Of a stretch of 5,344 nt of DNA, positions 1 through 4,619 are shown one piece after another. The notes under the pieces were generated by a model, which saw only the letters and a list, made by a program, of their open reading frames with translations, was not told the DNA's origin and made no database searches. The DNA lies in contig JAHZLG010000175.1 of the NCBI GenBank assembly GCA_022599995.1, positions 1 through 5,344 on the forward strand, written 5' to 3'. This DNA comes from Alphaproteobacteria bacterium (lineage in GTDB: Bacteria > Pseudomonadota > Alphaproteobacteria > CBDBCS01 > JAHZLG01). Both the position numbers and the translations under genes were made by a program. Positions within the stretch are counted from its first letter, which is position 1, and every line of letters begins with the position of its first letter.

Positions 1-647
1 AGCTGTGCCACGGTCGACCGTTTCTGGCCAATCACTACATAGACGCAGTAAAGCTTTTTGGATTCGTCGTTGCCCGCATTCGCCGCTTTTTGATTGATGA
101 TGGTATCGATGGCAATGGCGGTCTTACCCGTCTGCCGGTCGCCAATAATCAATTCGCGCTGGCCGCGTCCGATGGGCACAAGGGCGTCCAATGCCTTCAG
201 CCCGGTCTGCATCGGTTCGTTGACCGACTGTCGGGGAATAATGCCGGGGGCTTTCACCTCAACCTGGCGACGCTCTTTCGCGTTGATAGGGCCCTTGCCA
301 TCGATCGGATTGCCAAGAGCATCGACCACGCGTCCCAGCAACTCTTTGCCGACGGGGGCATCCACGATGGATTTTGTCCGTTTCACGGCATCGCCCTCGC
401 GAATCGTCCGGTCGTCGCCGAAAATGACGACGCCCACATTGTCCGATTCCAGGTTCAGGGCCATCCCCTTTTCCCCTCCGGAAAATTCGACCATTTCGCC
501 GGCAACCACGTTGTCGAGGCCGTAAATGCGCGCAATTCCATCACCAACACTGATGACTTCGCCGGTCTCCGTGCTCGATGCTTTGCCATCGAAGTCGGTG
601 ATCTGCTTCTTGATGAGTTTGGAAATTTCGGCGGCGTCAAGTTCCAT
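1..647 (-). CDS. atpA: F1 ATP synthase alpha subunit, 5' part (runs off left edge)
   Basis: The alpha subunit forms the F1 catalytic hexamer with beta and carries the non-catalytic nucleotide sites of the membrane-bound ATP synthase. The first 215 residues are visible, about 40% of the usual ~510. The N-terminus MELDAAEISKLIKKQI is typical of bacterial alpha. It is followed by the beta-barrel domain (about residues 25-95, with 'GDGIARIYGL' at 35-44) and the start of the nucleotide-binding domain. Walker A is GDRQTGKT at 169-176, the same numbering as in E. coli, and 'IGQKRSTVAQ' follows at 206-215. The ATG at 645-647 lies inside the end of atpH, giving an 11-bp overlap with its stop. A Shine-Dalgarno-like GAAAGG (656-661) sits 8 nt upstream, so translational coupling to atpH is likely. 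The reading frame is clean and conserved. The gene continues left, presumably into atpG, atpD and atpC. Confidence 0.98.
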   Translation of the reverse strand, partial: MELDAAEISKLIKKQITDFDGKASSTETGEVISVGDGIARIYGLDNVVAGEMVEFSGGEKGMALNLESDNVGVVIFGDDRTIREGDAVKRTKSIVDAPVGKELLGRVVDALGNPIDGKGPINAKERRQVEVKAPGIIPRQSVNEPMQTGLKALDALVPIGRGQRELIIGDRQTGKTAIAIDTIINQKAANAGNDESKKLYCVYVVIGQKRSTVAQ

Positions 648-1239
648 ACTGTATGCCTTTCATGTGCTGGGCAAGCGTTTTGAGTTGGTGGTCAATCGAA
701 AAGTCGTGTTCGTAGCTGCCAAGCTTCAGCTTGTAGCCACCGATCAAGGAGGCGTCGACCTCTTCACGCAGGGTGATGGTTTTTCCACTCGCTTGGCTGC
801 AGATGTCCTCAAGCTTGCGTTTTTGGTCAGCCTGCATGGGGTGGGCAGTGACGACGACGCCGGAAAGTTCGCCACGGCGTTCTGCGAGCATGGCATGCAC
901 TTCGCGCGTGATCGACGGCAACAGCTTCTGCCGCCCATTATGAAAGGTGACGTGAAGAAACCGTGTCACAAGGGTAGAGAGCGCAAGGGCTTCGGCGCAA
1001 CTGTTCAGGGCGTTGAGGCGTTCCTCGCGTGTGACGCGCGGCGACTGCAACACCATCTGCAACGGCACTGATTCTTGCGCAAGGGCGTCGAAGGTGTTGA
1101 GGTCTTGTTCGACTCTTTCCACCACGTCTTGTTGCTCGGCAAGCTCCAGCAGGGCTAGAGCATATCTGCGAGCGGCTTCGTTGGTTACCTGCACGGCACT
1201 ACTACCAGAGGGATGTTCGGTTGGATCGTCGGATGACAC
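637..1239 (-). CDS. atpH: F1 ATP synthase delta subunit (OSCP)
   Basis: Delta/OSCP links the top of F1 to the peripheral stalk (b subunits) so that the alpha3-beta3 hexamer does not rotate. The protein has 200 residues, slightly longer than the usual ~175-187. The helical N-terminal domain covers about 18-120 ('NEAARRYALALLELAEQ' near the start). The C-terminal domain contains the OSCP signature at 155-174, ending '..VDASLIGGYKLKLG', which fits the family pattern at every position I could check. The chosen start is GTG at 1237-1239; an in-frame stop lies at 1279-1281 and no ATG occurs between them. An alternative GTG (residue 16, 1192-1194) would remove a polar tail not needed by the fold. 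Neither GTG has a clear Shine-Dalgarno, and a small GAAA-loop hairpin sits just upstream of the first. The gene is first in its operon and overlaps atpA by 11 bp. An operon starting with atpH and separate from the F0 genes is the usual alphaproteobacterial arrangement. Confidence 0.96.
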   Translation of the reverse strand: MSSDDPTEHPSGSSAVQVTNEAARRYALALLELAEQQDVVERVEQDLNTFDALAQESVPLQMVLQSPRVTREERLNALNSCAEALALSTLVTRFLHVTFHNGRQKLLPSITREVHAMLAERRGELSGVVVTAHPMQADQKRKLEDICSQASGKTITLREEVDASLIGGYKLKLGSYEHDFSIDHQLKTLAQHMKGIQYGT

Positions 1240-1246
1240 CCGAGCG

Positions 1247-1260
1247 ACAGATTTCTCTGT
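1247..1260 (-). promoter_or_regulatory. Hairpin in the atpH leader, next to the start codon
   Basis: On the minus strand ACAGA-GAAA-TCTGT forms a perfect 5-bp stem closed by a GAAA (GNRA) tetraloop. It ends 7 nt before the atpH GTG, where a Shine-Dalgarno would normally lie, and no purine-rich SD is visible in that interval. It could affect initiation of the first F1 gene, but a short A/T-containing stem is only moderately stable. The structure is seen in the sequence; the role is inferred. Confidence 0.4.
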
Positions 1261-1317
1261 TGTCTGGCATTGTCCTTGTCAGGGCAAGACTGCGTGATGC
1301 CTTGCATGATGCGGGGT

Positions 1318-1346
1318 GTTATAGCAACAAAAACACAGGCTGACAA
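1318..1346 (-). promoter_or_regulatory. Sigma70-type promoter of the atpHA operon
   Basis: On the minus strand TTGTCA (1341-1346) and TATAAC (1318-1323) are separated by exactly 17 bp. Each hexamer differs from the consensus by one base. Transcription would start near 1311 and give a leader of roughly 70 nt before the atpH GTG. It is the only good promoter-like pair I found in front of atpH, and it points the right way. Confidence 0.7.
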
Positions 1347-1529
1347 GCATTAACTGTATCGGAGGGGTTGCCTGCCCCGCGCGAGCGGTGTGTGAACAGC
1401 CCGCGAAAGCGCAGGGGGGCTCAGGCCAGCGAAGAGAGCAGGTGGCTTGTCAGCATCCCAAGCGGGCAAGTCGCACGCAGCATGCGACAGCACCCGCAGA
1501 CTCGCGGGTGTCCCTCTCTTCGCCCACAA
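1347..1529. other. GC-rich intergenic segment with stem-loops; no gene seen
   Basis: This stretch lies between the two divergent promoters. It contains several inverted repeats: CGC-GAAA-GCG at 1402-1411, enclosed by AGCC/GGCT (1398-1401 and 1418-1421); GTCGCA/TGCGAC (1470-1475 and 1483-1488, 7-nt loop); and CACCCGC/GCGGGTG (1491-1497 and 1504-1510, 6-nt loop), followed on the plus strand by the pyrimidine run TCCCTCTCTT. The last could be a weak terminator, but no true U-tract follows. Short open frames here on both strands have no Shine-Dalgarno and no recognisable domain. I compared it with RNase P, SRP RNA, tmRNA, cobalamin riboswitch and tRNA cores and found no match. It may be a small RNA or only spacer DNA. 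Confidence 0.35.
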
Positions 1530-1561
1530 ATCATGATCGCGCACCCATCATGATCGCGCAC
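1530..1561. repeat. 15-bp direct repeat at a 17-bp period, upstream of the iron gene
   Basis: ATCATGATCGCGCAC occurs at 1530-1544 and identically at 1547-1561, separated by CC. Each copy starts with the 8-bp palindrome ATCATGAT. The pair ends about 11 bp before the Fur-like palindrome, a normal place for an activator or second repressor site. It could equally be a simple tandem duplication, of which this window has several. No known regulator's consensus is clearly matched. Confidence 0.5.
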
Positions 1562-1571
1562 GCAATCACCA

Positions 1572-1601
1572 TTGATATTGATTCTCAATATTGATTACTA
1601 T
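1572..1601 (+). promoter_or_regulatory. Candidate promoter of the iron-binding protein gene
   Basis: TTGATA (1572-1577) and TACTAT (1596-1601) are spaced by 18 bp on the plus strand, in an A/T-rich patch that stands out from the GC-rich surroundings. A start near 1608 would give a leader of about 80 nt. The pair brackets the Fur-like palindrome, so bound repressor would block polymerase. The match to consensus is fair, not strong. Confidence 0.5.
1573..1591. promoter_or_regulatory. Fur-box-like operator
   Basis: A perfect 17-bp interrupted palindrome, ATATTGA-TTC-TCAATAT, lies at 1575-1591. Read on the minus strand, 1573-1587 is TGAGAATCAATATCA, which matches the classical 7-1-7 Fur consensus TGATAATnATTATCA at 12 of 14 defined positions. 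It lies about 95 bp before the start of an iron-binding protein gene and overlaps the candidate promoter. Iron-dependent repression by a Fur-family protein is therefore the natural reading. In Alphaproteobacteria Irr or RirA can take this role, but the sequence looks more like a Fur site than an Irr (ICE) box. Confidence 0.65.
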
Positions 1602-1676
1602 ATTCATTCCAAACAATCCTTGTCAAAGCGTCTTCGCTTGCCTTCGTCCCTCTTGGTTTCTCCACATTTGCTTTTC

Positions 1677-1680
1677 AGGT
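1677..1680 (+). promoter_or_regulatory. Shine-Dalgarno deciding the start of the iron-binding protein
   Basis: AGGT (in TTTTCAGGT) lies 5 nt before the ATG at 1686. It favours this start over the in-frame TTG at 1572, which lies inside the Fur-like operator and would add 38 residues before the signal peptide. Confidence 0.5.
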
Positions 1681-1685
1681 ATCCC

Positions 1686-3041
1686 ATGCGTTCTGGTCGT
1701 GCACCCTTTGCTAGCTTTGCTGGTCGTATCTTGCATTCTGCCTGCGCAGTGCAGCGCCGCTTGGTAAGGCAGGCGCTTGGTTTTGGGTTGGTGTGGGGAT
1801 TGGTGTGGGGATTGAGTGCATCGGGAGGCATCGCCCTCGCCCATGGCGACACGGTGAATGTCTACAGTCTTCGGCAGTTACATCTCCTGCAACCGGTTCT
1901 GGATGCCTTCACTGCCGAAACGGGGACAAAGGTGCGTGTCGTTTACGCCAATAGCGGGCTTGTCGAGCGACTCAAACGCGAGGGACGATCATCGCGCGCC
2001 GATCTATTGATCAGCAACGACTTCACCAAGCTTGTTGCCATACAGCAAGCCGGGCTCACCGAGCGTCCCAGCATACAAGCGAGCGGCCCCCATGGGGATG
2101 CGGCAGGGTCAGCCGAGCAAGGTGAGGCTGCGCTAACGCAAGAAGGGACTCCGCTAACACAAGATGGGACTGCGCTAACACAAGATGGGGCTCCGCTAAC
2201 GCAAGATGGGGCTGCGCTAACACAAGATGGGACTGCGCTAACACAAGATGGGGCTGCGCTAACGCAAGAAGGGGCTGCGCTAACACAAGATGGGACTGCG
2301 CTAACACAAGAAGGGGCTGCGCTAACGCAAGACGGGGCTGCGCTAACACAAGATGGGGCTGCGCTAACACAAGACTGGGTTGCATTAACGCAACGCGCCC
2401 GGGTGATCTTTGCCACCACCTCGGTTGCCGCGTCGATCGAGGGCTATGCCGACCTAGCCGAGCCCGGCAAGTACCGGGTATGCACCCGCAGTGGCCTGCA
2501 TCCCTACAACCTTGCCCTATACGGCTTCCTGATTGAAATCTGGGGGGCAGAGGAATTTCGAAAGTGGTTGACCGGCATCAAGGCCAATCTGGGACGCCGT
2601 CCGCAAGGGAATGATCGCGACCAAATCCGGGCGATTGCCGCGGGCATCTGCGATGTCTCGATTGGCAACAGCTACTATTTTGTCCGCATGCAACAAGACC
2701 CTGCCCAACGCGAATTTATCGAGGGGCTTGCGGTGGTGTTCCCCTCGGTGGCGAGTGGCGGCACTGCCATGAATGTCTCGGGGGTTGCCTTGCTTCGGCA
2801 TGCCCGCAACAAGCAGGCGGCGAATGCCCTGATAGCCTACCTGCGCGGCAAGGAGGCACAACGCTTTTTCGTCTCGACCAATTTTGAATACCCCACCAAT
2901 CCGAATGTTTCGGCTGACCCTGCATTGGCGGCGATTGGCACCCCCACGGTTGGGAAGCAGGGCGTTGCTGATTACAATGCAATTTCCCGTAACCAGCGGG
3001 TTGCGATGACCATCGTGATCGAGACCCGATTCGATCAGTAG
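1686..3041 (+). CDS. Periplasmic Fe(III)-binding protein of an ABC transporter (FutA/AfuA type) with internal repeat expansion
   Basis: This protein would capture ferric iron in the periplasm and deliver it to an inner-membrane ABC permease. It has 451 residues, against about 335-345 for relatives. A long signal peptide occupies 1-52 (arginine-rich n-region with a twin Arg at 24-25, hydrophobic core about 31-46, cleavage likely after ALA 50-52). The first lobe begins 'VNVYSLRQLHLLQPVLDAF' (57-75) and continues through 'ADLLISND' (105-112). After 'QAGL' (121-124) the family normally has about 30 residues ending in a DPDGxWxGLTxRARV-like stretch. Here that interval becomes a Gly/Ala-rich linker plus twelve 7-residue repeats (147-230), and the family sequence resumes at 'WVALTQRARVIF' (231-242). 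The second lobe follows: 'RVCTRSGLHPYNLALYG' (264-280), 'PQGNDRDQIRAIAAGICDVSIGNSYYF' with the tandem tyrosines 330-331 expected as iron ligands, 'NVSGVALL' (363-370) and 'EYPTNPNV' (401-408). No permease or ATPase gene is adjacent. The Fur-like box upstream supports an iron role. Metal specificity is inferred from family resemblance. Confidence 0.9.
   Translation: MRSGRAPFASFAGRILHSACAVQRRLVRQALGFGLVWGLVWGLSASGGIALAHGDTVNVYSLRQLHLLQPVLDAFTAETGTKVRVVYANSGLVERLKREGRSSRADLLISNDFTKLVAIQQAGLTERPSIQASGPHGDAAGSAEQGEAALTQEGTPLTQDGTALTQDGAPLTQDGAALTQDGTALTQDGAALTQEGAALTQDGTALTQEGAALTQDGAALTQDGAALTQDWVALTQRARVIFATTSVAASIEGYADLAEPGKYRVCTRSGLHPYNLALYGFLIEIWGAEEFRKWLTGIKANLGRRPQGNDRDQIRAIAAGICDVSIGNSYYFVRMQQDPAQREFIEGLAVVFPSVASGGTAMNVSGVALLRHARNKQAANALIAYLRGKEAQRFFVSTNFEYPTNPNVSADPALAAIGTPTVGKQGVADYNAISRNQRVAMTIVIETRFDQ
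1788..1811 (+). repeat. 12-bp tandem duplication in the signal-peptide core
   Basis: TTGGTGTGGGGA occurs twice back to back (1788-1799, 1800-1811) and is followed by a further TTG. It encodes Leu-Val-Trp-Gly twice, lengthening the hydrophobic core of the export signal by four residues (residues 35-42). The frame is kept. Removing one copy would still leave a workable signal peptide. Confidence 0.85.
2124..2396 (+). repeat. 21-bp in-frame tandem repeat, 12 units plus a degenerate 13th
   Basis: Twelve contiguous 21-bp units fill 2124-2375 exactly. Each encodes G-[A/T/E]-[A/P]-L-T-Q-[D/E], with consensus GAALTQD. A 13th, diverged unit at 2376-2396 (W-V-A-L-T-Q-R) is the native family sequence and matches the consensus at 14 of its first 18 bases. 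Every unit 1-12 uses the leucine codon CTA and the glutamine codon CAA, unlike the G/C-ending codons that dominate elsewhere. The threonine codon alternates ACG-ACA-ACA with a strict period of three units, which implies a 63-bp higher-order repeat. Because 21 is a multiple of three, the array also leaves long stop-free frames on the other strand, which are artefacts. Confidence 0.97.
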
Positions 3042-3102
3042 GGTTCGGGTGCCTAGGCTCATCCAGAAGCCCATACCCTTTGCACACAGCCCTTGCGCCA
3101 CC

Positions 3103-3249
3103 GTGCCCCCACCGGAGTACAGCGTGCCCGCACCGAAGTACAGCGTGCCCCCACCGGAGTACAGCGTGCCCCCACCGGAGTACAGCGTGCCCCCGCCGGG
3201 GTGTAGCGTGCCCCCGCCGGGGTGTAGCGTGCCCCCGCCGGGGTCCTAC
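3103..3249. repeat. 21-bp tandem array between the convergent genes, reaching the ruvB stop
   Basis: Seven 21-bp units run from 3103 to 3249. Units 1-4 have the core CCACCGGAGTACAGC (unit 2 with two changes). Units 5-6 have the core CCGCCGGGGTGTAGC, and unit 7 diverges over its last five bases, where the ruvB stop (TAG, 3246-3248) lies. A 19-bp stretch across the unit 6/7 junction and most of unit 7 (3227-3245) is identical to 3306-3324 inside ruvB, where it encodes the 'LTPAGARR' tail on the minus strand. The array therefore looks derived from the ruvB 3' end. The 204-bp gap 3042-3245 contains nothing else I can name. It holds no classical terminator, although each CCCCGCCGGGG can form a tiny hairpin. 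Open frames through the array on both strands follow from the unit length. Confidence 0.95.
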
Positions 3250-4604
3250 TCGGGGCGAAAGAGGTCGTCTGCCCCATCATCAGTGCTGACAGTAACCCCG
3301 ACACGGCGTGCCCCCGCCGGGGTCAGGCATCGGCCGCGGCGCGTGCGGTCGAGATAACCACAACGGAGCAAAAAGGGCTCGATGACATCCTCGAGCACAT
3401 CGGGCTCGATGGCGAGCGCGGCGGCAAGGGTATCGAGGCCAACAGGCCCGCCAGCAAAGGATTCGGCGAGCACGGTCATGTACTTCCTATCGAGTCCATC
3501 GATGCCATCAGTGTCAATGTTCAGGCGCGACAGGGCATAGGCAACGTCCTTATGTGTCATCCGCACGGGAACTGCCCCAGAGGCGGTCAGGGGTGCCTGC
3601 CTAGACGGTGTCGCTGGGGTCGCTGGTGCGGTTGTTCCTTCGGTTGCGGGGACAGTGGTGAAATCTATCGCCCGACGAAGCAACCGCTCGGCGATCCGCG
3701 GCGTCCCCCGAGCACAGCGCGCCAGGATAAAGGCGGCGTCGGCTTCGACCACCACCCCCATCAGCCCGGCCGCCCGCATAATGATCAAGCTCAGGTCTTT
3801 GTCGTCGTAGGGGGTGAGAAAGAGGTCGATTCCGAACCGCTCGCGCAGAGGGCGAGTCACAAGCCCCGACCGAGTGGTCGCACCAATCAAGGTGAAGCGA
3901 GGCACGGTCATTTGCACCGAGCGTGCCCCCGTGCCCTGTCCGATCATAATATCGATGATGCCGTCTTCCATAGCGGGGTACAGCATTTCCTCGACCGCGG
4001 TCTGCAGGCGATGGATTTCATCGATGAAAAGCACATCACCCTCCGACATTTTTGTCAGCAATGATGCCACGTCGCCCGCACGGGTCAGTACCGGGCCTGA
4101 GGTCGGATGAAATCCGGTGCCGAGCTCCTCGGCGATGATTCGAGCCAAGGTGGTTTTGCCGAGGCCGGGCGGTCCAGCAAACAGCACGTGATCGAGCTGG
4201 TCACCGCGCTTTTGGGCCGCGGCAATGTAGACTTCGAGGTTGTCGCACAGATCGCGTTGCCCGACAAAATCGCGCAATTTGCGCGGGCGGATATAATTAT
4301 GTCCATGACGCAGATCGGGGGTGGTGTTGTCACTTGCGCCCTGCTCCGCCGCCACTGGCTGGGATAGACCAGCACGCAACGCCGAGGAGGGGTCGCGTGG
4401 CGTCGTTCGGGCATAGTTCCTATGTTCGGTCTGGGTGCGCTGTCCGCCTTTGCCTGCGTTGCCTGCGTTGCCTGCGTTGCCTGCGTTGCCCGCATTGCCT
4501 GCGTTGCCCGCATGGTCTACCCCGACCTTGCTCGATCGTGGCGTGCCATCGTAGCGGGTGCTATGCGCAGGATCGAGCAGTCGATCGTCTTGTGCAGTGC
4601 CCAT
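3246..4604 (-). CDS. ruvB: RuvB Holliday-junction branch-migration ATPase, with extended N-terminus and internal insertion
   Basis: RuvB is the hexameric AAA+ motor that, with RuvA, drives branch migration of Holliday junctions for RuvC to cut. The protein has 452 residues, against about 335-350 in most bacteria. The conserved part starts at 'YIRPRKLRDFVGQ' (104-116). Then come Walker A GPPGLGKT (144-151), Walker B LFIDEIHR (192-199), 'LYPAMEDG' (208-215), sensor 1 'LIGATTR' (239-245), 'PLRERFGI' with the arginine finger (252-259), sensor 2 'GTPRIAERLLRR' (300-311) and the winged-helix domain (about 348-435, 'GGPVGLDTLAAAL' at 385-397). About 82 extra residues precede the core: low-complexity, probably disordered, with (GNA)6 at 33-50. 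About 25 extra residues (about 317-347, Thr/Ala/Pro-rich) separate lid and winged helix. All catalytic motifs are intact, so it is probably functional. The ATG at 4604 has a strong Shine-Dalgarno; an in-frame GTG at 4670 does not. No ruvA or ruvC is adjacent. purC lies upstream on the same strand. Confidence 0.97.
   Translation of the reverse strand: MGTAQDDRLLDPAHSTRYDGTPRSSKVGVDHAGNAGNAGNAGNAGNAGNAGKGGQRTQTEHRNYARTTPRDPSSALRAGLSQPVAAEQGASDNTTPDLRHGHNYIRPRKLRDFVGQRDLCDNLEVYIAAAQKRGDQLDHVLFAGPPGLGKTTLARIIAEELGTGFHPTSGPVLTRAGDVASLLTKMSEGDVLFIDEIHRLQTAVEEMLYPAMEDGIIDIMIGQGTGARSVQMTVPRFTLIGATTRSGLVTRPLRERFGIDLFLTPYDDKDLSLIIMRAAGLMGVVVEADAAFILARCARGTPRIAERLLRRAIDFTTVPATEGTTAPATPATPSRQAPLTASGAVPVRMTHKDVAYALSRLNIDTDGIDGLDRKYMTVLAESFAGGPVGLDTLAAALAIEPDVLEDVIEPFLLRCGYLDRTRRGRCLTPAGARRVGVTVSTDDGADDLFRPE
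3609..3626 (-). repeat. ruvB: 9-bp tandem duplication (Pro-Ala-Thr)2 in the ruvB insertion
   Basis: Two adjacent 9-bp units, CCAGCGACC and CCAGCGACA, encode Pro-Ala-Thr twice (residues 327-332). They lie inside the extra segment between the AAA+ lid and the winged-helix domain, which suggests this insertion also grew by short in-frame duplication. Confidence 0.6.
4455..4511 (-). repeat. ruvB: 9-bp tandem repeat encoding (Gly-Asn-Ala)6 in RuvB
   Basis: Six copies of a 9-bp unit (GGCAACGCA, one variant GGCAATGCG), preceded by GCG, encode A-(GNA)6 at residues 32-50. The last five-sixths of the array are almost perfectly uniform, so it is probably recent or still slipping. It lies in the non-conserved N-terminal extension, where a gain or loss of copies would be tolerated. 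Confidence 0.93.
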
Positions 4605-4613
4605 TTGGCCGCT

Positions 4614-4619
4614 CTCCTT
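4614..4619 (-). promoter_or_regulatory. ruvB: Shine-Dalgarno deciding the ruvB start
   Basis: AAGGAG on the minus strand lies 9 nt before the ATG at 4602-4604. It is the strongest ribosome-binding site in the window and fixes the start of the 452-residue form, including the repeat-bearing extension. Confidence 0.8.

Noticed and set aside
90..1071. Long plus-strand open frames over the left end
   Set aside because: They are antisense to atpA and atpH, whose minus-strand products match conserved families throughout. They have no recognisable domains.
1347..1529. Cobalamin riboswitch or housekeeping RNA (RNase P, SRP, tmRNA)
   Set aside because: The GC-rich hairpins suggested it, but none of the conserved core sequences are present on either strand.
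1572..1685. Upstream TTG start for the iron-binding protein (adds 38 residues)
   Set aside because: The TTG lies within the Fur-like operator and candidate promoter, has no Shine-Dalgarno, and the extra residues would precede a complete signal peptide.
1943..2419. Minus-strand frames with Cys- and Ser-rich repeats (PSCVSAA type) or Leu-rich repeats (LVLAQPH type)
   Set aside because: These are mirror readings of the 21-bp coding repeat; a unit divisible by three keeps all frames free of stops. The plus-strand frame is embedded in a conserved protein.
2517..3245. Open minus-strand frame continuing past the ruvB TAG
   Set aside because: ruvB ends at a normal place for the family. The continuation is the intergenic array followed by antisense of the iron-binding gene, with no recoding signal seen.
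3103..3249. CRISPR array
   Set aside because: The 21-bp units are directly adjacent with no unique spacers, and no cas genes are present.
3049..3357. Plus-strand proline-rich frame (VPPPEYS repeats)
   Set aside because: It starts with a GTG lacking a Shine-Dalgarno, consists of the array, and ends antisense to the conserved ruvB tail.
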